A DNA stretch of 64,000 bases from Xanthomonas phaseoli pv. phaseoli. GTDB taxonomy: Bacteria > Pseudomonadota > Gammaproteobacteria > Xanthomonadales > Xanthomonadaceae. Within the stretch, counting starts at the first letter, position 1, and every line of letters starts with the position of its first letter. Shown here in pieces: positions 37,668-48,474 of this stretch. Below the pieces are notes generated by a model. That model ran no database searches. It was not told the origin of the DNA and saw only the letters and a program-made list of their open reading frames with translations. The translations under genes and the position numbers were made by a program. The stretch covers positions 1,798,001 through 1,862,000 of the forward strand of contig CP094243.1 of the NCBI GenBank assembly GCA_022749655.1, written 5' to 3'.

Positions 37668-39543
37668 ATGTCCCTTTCTTCCGTTTCGCCGCGTGGTGCC
37701 GTGCTCGCCGTGGGGCTGTCGTTGTGCGTTGCCAGTGCGGCCCAGGCCGAGGCCGCCATCGATCTGGACCAAGTCGTGGTCACCGCCTCGCGGACCGCCC
37801 AGACCCAGGACCAGACCCTGGCACCGGTCACGGTGATCGACCGCGCGCAGATCGAGCGTCGTCAGGTCAATTCGCTGCAGGACCTGTTGCGCGGCGAAGC
37901 GGGCGTGTCGCTGGCCAACAACGGCGGACCCGGCAAGGCGACCTCGCTGTTCCTGCGCGGTACCGAGGCCGACCAGGTGGTGGTGCTGATCGATGGCGTG
38001 CGCATCGGCTCGGCCACCGCTGGCGGTGCGGCGCTGCAGGATGTGCCGATCGAGCAGATCGAACGCATCGAAATCGTGCGTGGCCCGTTTTCCAGCCTGT
38101 ATGGTTCCGAAGCGCTGGGCGGCGTGATCCAGATCTTCACCCGACGCCCGCAAGGCAGTTTCGTGCCGAGCTTGAGCGTGGCGGCTGGCAGCGACAACGC
38201 GCGTCGCTACGGCGCGGGCATTGCCGGGCGCAGCCCGGGCGATCTGAGCGATGCCGGCGGTTGGTATTCGGTGAACGCCGTGCACGACGAAACCGACGGG
38301 ATCAACGCCTATCTGGATACCGGCTCCAGCGCCTATGACCCGGACCGCGACGGCTATCGCAACGATTCGTTGAGTGCGCAGGGCGGCTGGCGATTCAATC
38401 GCCAATGGGATGCCGATGTGAATGCAGTGCGCGCGCAGAGCCGCAACGAATACGACGGCTCGGCCTTCGGCGGCAATCTGAGCAAGGGCGTGCAGCAGGC
38501 CATCGGAGGCCGCGTGCGTTACGTGCCGAGCGAGGCGCTCAAGCTCACTGCCAGCGTGGGCAGCAGCGCCGATCTGAGCGATGCGTATTACCAAGGCGCC
38601 TACCTGTCGACCTACGACACCCGCCGCAAGCAGGGTGCGTTGCAGGCCGATCTCGATACCGGCGCCGGTCTGCTCACGGTCGGCTTCGATTGGCAGCGCG
38701 ACGCCATCGCCAGCAGCGACAATTACGATGCCGACAGCCGCATCGACCGCGCCGCATTTGCGCAATGGCAGCAGACGTTTGGCCGCCAATCGCTGCAAGC
38801 CAGCCTGCGCCGCAACGACAACAGCCAGTTCGGCGGCAAGACCACTGGCAGCCTGCTGTGGAGATGGGATTTTGCCGAGCATCTGCGCCTGACGGCCAGC
38901 TACGGCACCGCGTTCAAGGCACCCACCTTCAACGAGTTGTATTACCCCGATTACGGAAACCCGCTGCTCGGGCCGGAAACCTCCAAGAGTGCCGAGCTCG
39001 GTCTGCGCGGTCGCTACGACTGGGGCACCTGGACGCTCAGCGCGTTCCAGACCCGTATCGACGACCTCATCGCCTACGACGCCTCGTTGGTGGATGCAAC
39101 GCATCCGTTCGGGCAGCCGAACAATATCGATCGGGCGCGCATCCGTGGCGTGGAAGCGGGCTACGACACCGAACTGGCCGGCTGGACCGTGCGCAGCGCG
39201 TTGACCTGGCTTGCCCCGCAGGCCGATGGCGAGATCAATCATGGCAACTGGCTGCCGCGGCGTGCGCGCCAGAGCGGACGGATCGATGCCGACCGCAGCA
39301 TCGGTGCATTCGGTATCGGCGCAAGCCTGTTCGGATCGGGTGCGCGCTACGACGATCTGGCCAATACCGATCGCCTCCGGCTACGGCTTGCTGGATCTGC
39401 GCGTGAGTTATGCAGTGAACGCGGACTGGAAGGTGCAATTTGCCGCCAACAATGTGTTCGACCGCCAATACGAAACCGCACGCTGGTACGCCCAGCCAGG
39501 CCGCAACTATCTGCTGACCTTCCGCTACCAACCGGCGCACTGA
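37668..39543 (+). pseudogene. btuB: Outer-membrane cobalamin receptor BtuB, frameshifted before the last strands
   Basis: TonB-dependent vitamin B12 transporter. Start ATG 37668 behind CCAGGAG; signal peptide through AAQAEA, TonB box LDQVVVTAS, plug LFLRGTEADQVVVLIDGVRI and VRGPFSSLYGSEALGGVIQIF, then a 22-strand-type barrel. At about 39372-39375 the frame shifts: NTDR should go on as ASGYGLLDLRVSYAV; the DNA GATCGCCTCC fits loss of a GC from GATCGCGCCTCC. The remaining residues (FAANNVFDRQYETARWYAQP ... to the stop 39541-39543) lie in another frame. Repaired length 625 aa. Without repair the C-terminal barrel strands are lost. It is controlled by the riboswitch upstream. Confidence 0.92.
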
Positions 39544-39838
39544 GGGCAGCCGACAATACGGCCGCGCAGCCACCGGTTGGTCGTGGGCGGTACCCGGGAT
39601 CTGCATGGGCCAGGCGGAGACCGCATTTGCTCCCGCTGTCCGCATTTAGCTGGCGATTGCACGCACCATGTTGTTAGCCGGTCCAAGCGCGCCGCCGACC
39701 CCGGCGACGCGCAGCTTGGGCCGGGCAGTCGGCGCTTGCCGCTGAATGCAAGGATCGCTACGGTTTGCAGGGGCGATCATTTGCCAGATGTCTGTTGCGC
39801 CATCCGGGTGGCGATCGAAAATCTGAAGGAGACCATCG

Positions 39839-40432
39839 ATGCCGCCGTTGTCCCGCTCTTCCGAACGCCTGGTGTTCATCGCTTTAATGCTGCTGATGAC
39901 CGCGACCCGCTTCCATCATGTCAGTGACTGGCTGCACCTGCCGGATGCATCCATGGCCGTCTTCTTTCTCGGCGGCCTGGCATTGCGGCGGCACGGCTAC
40001 TTCGTTGCCTTGCTGGGGTTGTCGGTGGCGATCGATTGGGCTGCGGTGCGCCTGGCCGGCGTCAGCGACTTCTGCATCACCGCGGCCTACGCGGCCTTGC
40101 CGGTGGCCTATGGCGTGCTGTGGTACGCCGGGCGCGCGTATCACGCACGTGCGCGCGCAAGTGCCGCGTCGCTGAGCATCGCCTGGGGTCTGGGCACCTT
40201 GGCCGCCGTGCTGTCGTTCTTGATCTCCAATGGCGCGTTCTACTGGTGGGGCGGGCGCTACACCGACCCGCACTGGGCGCAGTATCTGCAGCGCGCCTGG
40301 CAGTGGGGGCCGCTGTTCGTGCGCACGACAGCGCTGTATCTGGCGGTGGTGCTGGCAGCTGCATGGTGCGTGCTGCGCTGGCGTCATCTGCACGCCGCAA
40401 CGCCGTTCGCCACGCCATCGGAAGTGTCGTGA
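39839..40432 (+). CDS. BtuM-like cobalamin uptake membrane protein, copy 1
   Basis: 197-aa protein with about six hydrophobic segments (e.g. LVFIALMLLM, MAVFFLGGLAL, SIAWGLGTLAAVLSFLIS). Size, topology and a lone cysteine at residue 79 (VSDFCITAAYAALPVAYG) resemble BtuM, the solitary ECF S-component that imports cobalamin in Thiobacillus denitrificans and uses a cysteine near residue 80 as cobalt ligand. Its place downstream of btuB supports inner-membrane corrinoid transport. Start ATG 39839 after AAGGAGACC. It overlaps the next, paralogous gene by one base. Similarity was judged by eye only. Confidence 0.65.
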   Translation: MPPLSRSSERLVFIALMLLMTATRFHHVSDWLHLPDASMAVFFLGGLALRRHGYFVALLGLSVAIDWAAVRLAGVSDFCITAAYAALPVAYGVLWYAGRAYHARARASAASLSIAWGLGTLAAVLSFLISNGAFYWWGGRYTDPHWAQYLQRAWQWGPLFVRTTALYLAVVLAAAWCVLRWRHLHAATPFATPSEVS

Positions 40433-41036
40433 TGATGGCGCGGCGCGCTGCAGCGACACCGTTGCCGTTGCAAGGCGGTGCGGCCAGAGCATGCGGCATC
40501 GCACTTGCCGGCTTGATGGTCTGTGCGCGCGGCGAGCATTTTGCGCATGCGGATGCGTTGCCCACGGCCTCATGGGCGGTATTTTTCTGGCCGGTGCACT
40601 GCTACGCCCGCTGTGGATGTTGCCCCTGCTGTTCGGGATCGTATCGCTGCTGGATCTGATCGGCCTGGCCTCGGGCAGCAGCAGCGACTGGTGCCTGTCG
40701 CCGGCGTACTGGGCTTTGGCGTTGGCGTACGCCGTGTTGTGGTGGGGCGGGCTACTGTTTGCATCGCAACTGCAGCGCCAGGCCTGGCGTCGTGTCACCC
40801 GGCCGCTGTTGGCGTTGCTGATCAGCGGCAGCGCCGCCTATCTGCTGTCCAAGGCCGGTTTCTATTTCCTGTCTGGTCGCTACCCGCATGCCACGCTGAG
40901 CGGGTTCATTGCGCACATGCCGGCGGACTATCCACACGCCCTCGCAACACTGGCCGGCTATGTCGGCCTGGCCTTCGCCCTGTTGGCTGCACACCGCGCC
41001 GCTGGTGCACGTCCACCCATGGGAGCACGCGCATGA
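40432..41036 (+). pseudogene. BtuM-like cobalamin uptake membrane protein, copy 2, frameshifted
   Basis: Tandem paralogue of the preceding gene: both share SWAVFFLAG/SMAVFFLGG, the cysteine motif SDWCLSPAYWALALAYAVLW versus SDFCITAAYAALPVAYGVLW, and GFYFLSGRYP versus AFYWWGGRYT. About 200 aa when repaired. The frame breaks at about 40582-40588: GCG GTA TTT TTC TGG should read GTA TTT TTC CTG GCC, so one base is missing. Start ATG 40432 (ATGATG) inside the stop of copy 1; the 3' end overlaps cobO by four bases. A hydrophobic 6-helix product is predicted. Confidence 0.7.
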
Positions 41037-41642
41037 CCACCCCCGAGCATGATCAAGCGCATTACCGCGAACGTGCGCAGCGCAAGAAGGAACTGGTCGA
41101 CCGGCGCATCGCACGTGCAGTGATCGACCGCGGTGTGCTGCTGGTCAATACCGGCAATGGCAAGGGCAAGAGCTCGTCCGGCTTCGGCATGCTGGCGCGC
41201 TCGCTTGGGCATGGCCTGTATTGCGGCGTGGTGCAATTCATCAAGGGCACGTTTTCGACCGGCGAAGAAGCGTTTTTCCGTCGCTTTCCGGATCTGATCG
41301 ATTACCACGTCATGGGCGAAGGCTTCACCTGGGAAACCCAGGACCGCGCACGCGACATCGCCGCCGCGCAGGGCCTGGCAGCTCGCACGCAGCATGCTGG
41401 CCGATGCGCGCTACGACTTCGTGCTGCTGGACGAACTCAACATCGCCCTGGTGAAGGACTACATCGCGCTGGATGAGGTGCTCGCTGCGGTGGCCGCGCG
41501 GCCGCCCGGCCAGCATGTGGTGATCACCGGGCGCGGTGCGCCGGCCGGGTTGATCGAGGTCGCCGACACCGTGACCGAGATGCGCCTGGTCAAGCACGCC
41601 TTCAATGCCGGCATCAAGGCGCAACTCGGCATCGAGCTGTAG
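41033..41642 (+). pseudogene. cobO: Cob(I)yrinic acid a,c-diamide adenosyltransferase CobO/BtuR, frameshifted
   Basis: Transfers the 5'-deoxyadenosyl group from ATP to cob(I)alamin or precursors. P-loop LLVNTGNGKGKSSSGFGML, VVQFIKGTFSTGEE and, after the break, [36 protein letters not shown] and [16 protein letters not shown] are standard. The frame shifts at about 41371-41373 (GCG CAG GGC CTG should give A-Q-x-A-W-Q-L-A-R-S-M-L). Comparison with E. coli BtuR favours loss of two bases over gain of one; repaired length 203 aa. The ATG at 41033 overlaps the stop of the gene before it. Confidence 0.9.
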
Positions 41643-41712
41643 CCGTGAGCGAATGCGTGCAACGTCTTGTTTGGCTCGGCATGTGTGCTGGCATGCGCCG
41701 GGACTGCACGCC

Positions 41713-42627
41713 ATGCTGCTGGTGACGGCCACTGCTGCGGTGCTCCTGGATTTGCTGCTTGGCGAGCCGCGGCGCGGCCATCCGCTGGTGCTGTTTGGCA
41801 CCTGGGCGCAACGTGTCGAAGCGCGCTTGCACCGCGACCGTCGCAGCGCCGGCGTCCTGGCGTGGTGCGTGAGCGTGTTGCCGTTGACCTGCGTCGCTGC
41901 AGTGGTGCAATGGGGGCTGTGGTGCGTGTCGCCCTGGGCGGTTGCAGGGTTTGCCGCGATCGTGCTGTATCTGGCGCTGGGCCTGCGTAGCCTGGGCGAA
42001 CACGCGCAAGCGGTGATCGATGCGCTGCGAGCGACCGATCTGTCTGCCGCCCGCGCTGCAGTGGGCCGTATCGTCAGCCGCGATACGGCCGCACTGGACG
42101 CGACACAGGTCGCCGCCGCAGCGACCGAGTCGGTCTTGGAAAACGGCAGCGATGCCGTGTTCGCCGCGCTGTTCTGGGGCATCGCGCTGGGCGCACCGGG
42201 AGCGGTGTTGTACCGGCTGTCCAATACGCTGGATGCCATGTGGGGCTATCGCACACCGCACTACGTCAACTTCGGCTGGGCTGCGGCGCGCATCGACGAT
42301 GCATTGAACTGGCTGCCGGCGCGGCTGACCGCAGCGACCTACGCGGTGCTGGGTCGCACCCGCGCGGGCATGCGCTGCGCGTGGCGGCAGGGACGCGGCT
42401 GGAAGAGCCCCAATGCCGGGCCCGTGATGGCGGCGGGCGCAGGCGCGCTGCATGTCCAATTGGGCGGGCCTGCGCCGTACCACGGCCAGTGGCAGGCCCG
42501 CCCCGTACTGGGCGAGGGCACGGCAGCAAGCGCAAACAGCGTGCAACGCGCATTGCGGCTGGTGCGTGCCGGTGTCGCGTTCTGGCTGCTGCTGGGCGTG
42601 CTGGCCACCGCGCTGGCGATGCGATGA
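41713..42627 (+). CDS. cbiB: Adenosylcobinamide-phosphate synthase CbiB
   Basis: Membrane enzyme that attaches the aminopropanol (phosphate) arm to adenosylcobyric acid; called CbiB in Salmonella and CobD in Pseudomonas. 304 aa with several membrane segments. Conserved motifs are [53 protein letters not shown] and [23 protein letters not shown] 41713 begins the family homology. Intact. Confidence 0.93.
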   Translation: MLLVTATAAVLLDLLLGEPRRGHPLVLFGTWAQRVEARLHRDRRSAGVLAWCVSVLPLTCVAAVVQWGLWCVSPWAVAGFAAIVLYLALGLRSLGEHAQAVIDALRATDLSAARAAVGRIVSRDTAALDATQVAAAATESVLENGSDAVFAALFWGIALGAPGAVLYRLSNTLDAMWGYRTPHYVNFGWAAARIDDALNWLPARLTAATYAVLGRTRAGMRCAWRQGRGWKSPNAGPVMAAGAGALHVQLGGPAPYHGQWQARPVLGEGTAASANSVQRALRLVRAGVAFWLLLGVLATALAMR

Positions 42628-42720
42628 TCGGCATGCGGATGGCCTGGCGCTTGACCAACACGCACCGGCGCGCCGTCTACGCCGGCGCAGATCGCGCCAA
42701 TCCATCACCGGGGGCGCGTC

Positions 42721-43704
42721 ATGCTTGAACATGGCGGGCGCCTGCGCCGCGCTGCGCAGGCTTACGACATTCCGCTCGCGCACTGGCTGGACCTGTCCAC
42801 CGGCGTGAGCCCGTTCGCATGGCCGGTGCCCGCCATTCCGGAGCACGTGTGGCAGCGCTTGCCGGAAGACGACGATGGCCTGGCAGCGTGCGCGGCTGCC
42901 TATTACCGCGCGCCGCAGGCACTGCCGGTAGCCGGTTCGCAGGCGGCGATTCAGGCCTTGCCGCTGCTGCGTGCGCCCGGCCGCGTCGGCGTGCTCACGC
43001 CTGGCTACGCCGAGCATGCGCAGGCATGGCAGCGTGCCGGACATCAGGTCGTGCCGATGAGCGCCGCGCAATTGCTGCACGCAGGTGAGACGCTGGATGT
43101 GGCCGTGCTGATTCATCCCAATAATCCATGCGCCGACCGCTTCGATCCCGACACGCTGCTGCAGCTGCATGCGCGGCTTGCAGCACGCGGCGGGTGGCTG
43201 GTGATCGACGAGGCCTTCATGGACGCGACCCCGCAACACAGCGTCTGCGCCTTCACCCGGCGGCCCGGTCTGGTGGTGTTGCGCTCGGTGGGCAAGTTCT
43301 TCGGCATGGCAGGCGCACGTGCGGGCTTTGTCTGCGCAGATCGCACACTGCTGGAGGCCCTGCGCGAACGCCTGGGGCCATGGACGCTGAGCGGCCCGGC
43401 GCGGTGGGCCGTGCAGCAGGCATTGGCCGATACGCCATGGCAGGTGCAGGCACGTGCGCGCCTGCACGCGGCATCGCAGCGGCTTGCGCAGCTGTTGCAT
43501 GCGCATTCGATCGTACCTACCGCAGGCACGGCGTTCTTTCAGTGGTGCCGGCGCGACGACGCAGCTGCACTGCACGTCGCGCTGGCGCAACGCGGCATCT
43601 TGACGCGGCTATTCGACACACCGTCCAGTCTGCGCTTCGGCCTTCCACCCGATGCCGCGGGCGAAGCGCGCCTGGATGTGGCACTGCGCCAGGTGCTAGC
43701 ATGA
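42721..43704 (+). CDS. cobD: Threonine-phosphate decarboxylase (CobD-type, PLP)
   Basis: Class I/II PLP enzyme giving (R)-1-amino-2-propanol O-2-phosphate from L-threonine phosphate for the nucleotide loop arm; the Pseudomonas homologue is named CobC. 327 aa. Features: [15 protein letters not shown] and [10 protein letters not shown] near the N-terminus, [21 protein letters not shown], and the PLP lysine in [17 protein letters not shown]. Overlaps cobQ by four bases (ATGA). Intact. Confidence 0.92.
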   Translation: MLEHGGRLRRAAQAYDIPLAHWLDLSTGVSPFAWPVPAIPEHVWQRLPEDDDGLAACAAAYYRAPQALPVAGSQAAIQALPLLRAPGRVGVLTPGYAEHAQAWQRAGHQVVPMSAAQLLHAGETLDVAVLIHPNNPCADRFDPDTLLQLHARLAARGGWLVIDEAFMDATPQHSVCAFTRRPGLVVLRSVGKFFGMAGARAGFVCADRTLLEALRERLGPWTLSGPARWAVQQALADTPWQVQARARLHAASQRLAQLLHAHSIVPTAGTAFFQWCRRDDAAALHVALAQRGILTRLFDTPSSLRFGLPPDAAGEARLDVALRQVLA

Positions 43705-45175
43705 GCGCGCGCGTGCTGATGGTGCAGGGCTGCACCTCCGATGCAGGCAAGAGCACGCTGGTGGCCGCGCTGTGCCGGTGGCTGCATCGTCAGGGCATTG
43801 CGGTGGCGCCATTCAAGCCGCAGAACATGGCGTTGAATTCGGCGGTGACGGTGGACGGTGGCGAAATCGGCCGCGCGCAGGCATTGCAGGCACAGGCATG
43901 CGGGCTGGAGCCGCAGACCGATTTCAACCCGGTGTTGCTCAAGCCCAACAGCGATACCGGTGCGCAGGTGATCGTGCATGGGCATCCGGTCGCCACGCTG
44001 GATGCGGTGGGGTATCACGCCTACAAGGCGACTGCATTCAACGCGGTGCTGACCTCGCACGCGCGCCTGGTCGAGCGCTTCGATGTGGTGCTGGTGGAAG
44101 GTGCCGGCAGCCCGGCCGAGATCAATCTGCGCGCCAACGACATCGCCAACATGGGCTACGCCGAAGCGGTGGACTGCGCCGTCATTCTGGTGGCCGACAT
44201 CGACCGCGGCGGCGTGTTCGCCCATCTGGTCGGCACGTTGGCGTTGCTCTCGGCCAGCGAGCGCGCACGCGTTGCCGGTTTTGTGATCAACCGGTTTCGC
44301 GGCGATCTGGCGCTGCTGCAGCCCGGCCTGGCGTGGCTGGAGCGCGAAACGGGCAAGCCGGTGCTCGGCGTCCTTCCGTATCTGCACGGCCTGCAGCTGG
44401 ATGCCGAAGATGCGGTGCCACGCAACGCGCCGCAGAAACCACAGTCGCAATTGCGCGTGGTGGTGCCGGTGCTGCCGCGCATCAGCAATCACACCGACAT
44501 CCACGCCTTGCTGGCGCATCCGCAGGTGGATGTGCGCTTGATCGGTCCTGGGCAGATGCCGCCACCGTGCGATCTGATACTGCTGCCGGGCAGCAAATCC
44601 ACCCGGCACGATCTGCAGTGGCTGCGCACGCACGGGTGGGACACCGCCATTGCCCGTCACCTGCGCTACGGCGGAAAACTGCTTGGCATCTGCGGTGGAC
44701 TGCAGATGCTGGGCACCCATCTCCACGACCCGGATGGGATCGAGGGCGCAGCGGGCAGCAGTACCGGCCTTGGATGGCTGTCGCTGCAAACCACGCTGCA
44801 ACCGTACAAGCAACTGCATCGCGTGCACGGGCGCCTGCTGCTGGGCGATGCCAGTGTCAGCGGTTACGAATCCACTGCGGCATCAGCAGCGGCGCTGCGC
44901 TGGCTCGGCCATTGCTGCAGCTGGACGATGGGCGTACCGATGGCGCCATCTCCGACGATGGCCAGGTGCTGGGTACCTATGTGCATGGTGTGTTCGACCA
45001 CCCGCAGGCGCTGGCTGCATTGCTGGCGTGGGCCGGTCTGGCGCAGGCTGCGCCACTGGATCTTGCCGCGCTGCGCGAAGCCAGCCTGGAGCGTCTGGCC
45101 GATGCGGTGCACACGCATCTGGATACCGTGGCACTGACACGCCTCATCAGCAGGGAACCGGCATGCGGCAACTGA
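43701..45175 (+). pseudogene. cobQ: Cobyric acid synthase CobQ/CbiP, frameshifted
   Basis: Amidates four side chains of adenosylcobyrinic acid a,c-diamide using glutamine. N-terminal dethiobiotin-synthetase-like domain with [20 protein letters not shown]-terminal glutaminase with nucleophile cysteine in [12 protein letters not shown] and histidine in [10 protein letters not shown]. The frame breaks in the GYEIH motif: GGT TAC GAA TCC at 44869-44870 lacks one A (expected GAA ATC CAC). Repaired length 491 aa. The 3' end overlaps cobU by 13 bases. Confidence 0.93.
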
Positions 45176-45687
45176 TTCTTGGTGGCGCCCGCTCGGGCAA
45201 GAGCGCGTTGGCCGAGCGCCTCGCGGTAGCGTCCGGGCGCGCAGTGACCTACCTGGCCACAGCGCAAGCCTTCGATGACGAAATGCATCGGCGCATTGCC
45301 CATCACCGCAGCCAACGCCCAGCGCATTGGCAGTGCGTGGAAGAGCCCATCGCGCTGGCGGCAAGCCTGCAGGCGCATGCCGCGCCGGATCGCTGCGTGC
45401 TGGTGGATTGCCTGACCCTGTGGCTGAGCAACCTGCTGGGTCACCCGGAGACGGGCGTGTTCGCGCGCGAGCGCGACGCGCTGCTGGCAACGCTGCCGCA
45501 GTTGCCGGGGCAGATCCTGCTGGTCAGCAACGAAGTGGGGCAGGGCATCGTGCCGATGGGCGAACTCACGCGTCGGTTTGTGGACGAGGCTGGCTGGCTG
45601 CATCAGGCATTGGCGCTACAGTGCGAGCGTGTGGTGTGGGTGGTGGCAGGGTTGCCGATGGTGTTGAAGGAGAGCGCGTGTGAGTAG
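45163..45687 (+). CDS. cobU: Adenosylcobinamide kinase / guanylyltransferase CobU (CobP)
   Basis: Bifunctional enzyme that phosphorylates adenosylcobinamide and transfers GMP to give AdoCbi-GDP. 174 aa. The P-loop [35 protein letters not shown], the guanylated-histidine region [24 protein letters not shown] and [20 protein letters not shown] are intact. ATG 45163 lies inside the end of cobQ. Its stop overlaps cobT by eight bases. Confidence 0.95.
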   Translation: MRQLILGGARSGKSALAERLAVASGRAVTYLATAQAFDDEMHRRIAHHRSQRPAHWQCVEEPIALAASLQAHAAPDRCVLVDCLTLWLSNLLGHPETGVFARERDALLATLPQLPGQILLVSNEVGQGIVPMGELTRRFVDEAGWLHQALALQCERVVWVVAGLPMVLKESACE

Positions 45688-46727
45688 CGATTGGATCTTT
45701 GGTGCCTGTGCAGTGCCGGATGCGCGCATGCGCTCCGCCGCGCTCGCCCGGCAGGAACAGCTGACCAAGCCGCCTGGCGCATTGGGCCGGCTGGAACACC
45801 TGGCAGTGCAGCTGGCGGCCTGGCAACGCACCGAACGGCCCGGCGCGCAGCGGGTCTGGATCGCGGTGTATGCCGCCGACCATGGCGTTGCGGCCGAAGG
45901 GGTGTCGGCGTTTCCGCAAGCGGTCACCGGCGAGATGGTGCGCAATTTCGCACGCGGTGGCGCCGCCATTGCGGTACTGGCGCGCGAGCTGGGCGCGCGG
46001 CTGGAAGTGGTGAATCTGGGCGTGGTCAACGACCCCGGCGACCTGCCGCGGGTGCGGCGTGCCTGGATCGCACCCAGCAGCGCCAATATCTGCGAGCAGC
46101 CGGCGATGACGGCCACCCAGCTGCGCGATGCGCTCGCCGCCGGTGCCGACAGCATCGCGCAGGCCAAGAGTTGCGATACCCAGCTGTTTGTCGGCGGCGA
46201 GATGGGCATCGGCAACACCACCGCCGCCGCGGCGCTGGGCTGCGCCTTGCTGTCGCAGTTCCCGCAGGCGATGGCCGGCGCAGGCACCGGCCTGGATGCC
46301 GAAGGCATCGCGCACAAGGCCACCGTGATCACGCGTGCGCTGGCCCTGCATGCCGATGCATCGAGCCCTGCTGGAGCGTCTGCGCCGGCTGGGCGGATTC
46401 GAAATCGCTGCGCTGGTCGGCGCCTATATCGCCGCCGCGCAGGCCGGCATCCCGGTGCTGGTGGATGGCTTCATCACCACGGCGGCGGCACTGGTGGCCA
46501 CTCGCCTGAATCCCGGCGTGCGCGAGTGGTTGTTGTTCGGGCATCGCTCGCAAGAGCGTGGACATGCAGCGCTGTTACGCGCAATGGATGCCGAGCCCCT
46601 GCTGCAACTGGACCTGCGTCTGGGCGAAGCCAGCGGCGCGGCGGTGGCGATTCCGCTGCTGCGCAGCGCCTGCGCCCTGCACAACGGCATGGCGACCTTC
46701 GCCGAAGCCGGGGTGTCGGACGCATGA
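45680..46727 (+). pseudogene. cobT: Nicotinate-nucleotide:DMB phosphoribosyltransferase CobT, frameshifted
   Basis: Makes alpha-ribazole phosphate from the lower ligand base and nicotinate mononucleotide. The GTG start at 45680 gives [20 protein letters not shown]; motifs include [49 protein letters not shown] and, after the break, [12 protein letters not shown] with the usual catalytic region. At 46361-46364 the frame shifts: GATGCATCGAGCC fits GATGCATCGCGAGCC minus CG, giving H-A-D-A-S-R-A-L-L-E-R-L. Repaired length 349 aa. It ends overlapping the phosphatase gene (ATGA). Confidence 0.92.
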
Positions 46728-47338
46728 GTGCGCAGATCACCTTGCTGCGGCATGGCGACACGGGGCAACGCAGCTATCGCGGCCAGCTCGACGACCCGCT
46801 CACCGAACTGGGCTGGCAGCAATTGCGTGCGGCCACAGCCGACGGCGCGTGGCATGCAGTCGTCGCCTCCACGCTGCAACGTTGCGCGTTGTTCGCTACC
46901 GAACTGGCCCAAGCGCGTGCCATTCCGCTGCAGCTGGAGCCGCGCCTGCGCGAATATCACTTCGGCCGCTGGCAGGGCGTGCCGGTGGCCGATATCGACC
47001 GCGACGAAGGACAAGCGCTGGGCCGCTTCTGGGCCGACCCGCTGCGCCACCCGCCACCGCAGGCCGAGCCGTTTGCCGATTTCTGCGCGCGCCTGTCGTC
47101 CGCGCTCGATGCCATCGTCGTCCGCTACCCGGCACAGCGCGTGCTGGTGGTCACCCACGGCGGCGCCATCCGCGCCTTGCAGTGCCTGGTCGCCGGGAGT
47201 GGTTTCGGTCGGATGACCGAACTGGCAGTGCCGCATGCGTCGCTGCATCCGCTGGCCTGGCCGCCGACCGACGCGGCTGGCGCCGTGGGGTCGCCGTTCT
47301 CATCCACCGCAGTGCCGCCGGCGCACGACACCGAATGA
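46724..47338 (+). CDS. cobC: Alpha-ribazole phosphatase CobC (histidine phosphatase family)
   Basis: Removes phosphate from alpha-ribazole phosphate or adenosylcobalamin phosphate. 204 aa. Phosphohistidine motif [20 protein letters not shown] with the nucleophile His at residue 9, [16 protein letters not shown], and [19 protein letters not shown] 46724 overlaps the cobT stop; its own stop overlaps cobS. The assignment within the broad histidine phosphatase family relies on position. Confidence 0.9.
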   Translation: MSAQITLLRHGDTGQRSYRGQLDDPLTELGWQQLRAATADGAWHAVVASTLQRCALFATELAQARAIPLQLEPRLREYHFGRWQGVPVADIDRDEGQALGRFWADPLRHPPPQAEPFADFCARLSSALDAIVVRYPAQRVLVVTHGGAIRALQCLVAGSGFGRMTELAVPHASLHPLAWPPTDAAGAVGSPFSSTAVPPAHDTE

Positions 47339-48071
47339 TCGATGGGTTGCTGGCGGCGATTGGGTTCCTGACCCGCATCCCGGTGCCCGCCCGGGTGTTC
47401 ACGCGCGCAGGCGCGCAGGCGCGCTCGCTGTGCTGGTACCCGCTGGTGGGCGTGTTGCTCGGTGGGGTGGTGTGCGGCTTGGCCTGGTGCCTGCGCGAGG
47501 TTGCGCCATTGCTCGGCGCAGCGCTGCTGTTGAGCGCCTGGGTGTGGCTGACTGGCGCGTTGCATCTGGATGGCCTGGCCGACACGACCGATGCCTGGGT
47601 TGGCGGCATGGGCGAGCGCGCACGCACACTGGCGATCATGAAGGACCCCACCAGCGGCCCTATGGCAGTCACCGCAGTGGTGCTGGTGTTGCTGCTCAAA
47701 TGCGCCGCCTTGGCCAGCCTGCTGGCGCAGGCGCCGACCACGCTATGGCTGGCGCCGCTACTGGCGCGCAGCGCGCTGGTTGCCGCGTTCCTGAGCATGC
47801 CGTATGTGCGGGCAGGCGGGCTTGGAAGCGCGCTGTTGGGCGCCCCACGGGCAGGCCTGTGGCTGGCGCTGAGCGCGCCGGCACCGCGGTGTGCAGCGTT
47901 GCCGGGCTGGCGACCGCGGCGTTGTGCGTCGGCATCGCCGCACTGGTGTTCGCACTCTGGCGCCGCGCCTGCCTGCAGCGCCTGGGCGGCATGACCGGCG
48001 ATACCTGCGGTGCATTGGTGGAACTGACCGAAACGGCCGTGCTGGTGACGCTGGCGCTGTGGTCGGCTTGA
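47335..48071 (+). pseudogene. cobS: Adenosylcobinamide-GDP ribazoletransferase CobS, frameshifted
   Basis: Membrane enzyme joining AdoCbi-GDP with alpha-ribazole (phosphate), the last assembly step. Conserved: FLTRIPVPARVFT, YPLVGVLLGG, the metal-binding LHLDGLADTTDAWVGG and MKDPTSGPMAVTA. Frame lost at about 47875-47877: AGC GCG CCG GCA should continue A-G-T-A-V-C-S-V-A-G-L, so one base is missing; the rest (RLGGMTGDTCGALVELTE) is in another frame to 48071. Repaired length 245 aa. Last gene of the locus. Confidence 0.92.
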
Positions 48072-48474
48072 CCAGGCAGGCGCTGCAGCTGACGCAATCG
48101 TCCTCCCGACTGATGACCCCAGCCCGCGCATCGTCTGCGTCTGCGTAGCGGCCGTGGGCGCTGCGACCAACCGCATCCGTCAGCGCGCGTCATCTGCTGA
48201 CGTTATCTGCTGAGTTCCCCGGCGCAGGTGCAACGCCAGCGTCGCTCGTGGCTTCCCGGCACTCAGAGAAGCCCCTCGCTTGGTCTACAAGCCTAACGAG
48301 GGCGTTCCGCAACAAGGCTTAGCATTTCTGACCTCGCTGCAGCACAATCGACCTGGAAGCGGCTGGTTACGGCAGAAGCTTCAAAATTGCGTACTCAAAT
48401 TTTGAGAACGTCTTGATATCAGTAACATACGTGCGCGGTAGAACGCGAGTTTGTAAAACGGGTAAGGAACGCTC
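48072..48474. other. Intergenic region after the cobalamin locus
   Basis: No gene supported. AT content rises from about 48360 toward the next gene, consistent with its promoter and with the start of an accessory patch. No clear terminator for the cob operon was found. Confidence 0.4.

Noticed and set aside
39600..39640. GGCCAGGCGGAGACCGCA as a second B12 box before the BtuM-like genes
   Set aside because: Only partly similar to the B12 box, and no other riboswitch core blocks lie upstream.
46355..46370. Programmed frameshifting as an explanation for cobT, cobO, cobS and btuB
   Set aside because: No slippery heptamer or downstream stem is evident, and these families are not known to use recoding.
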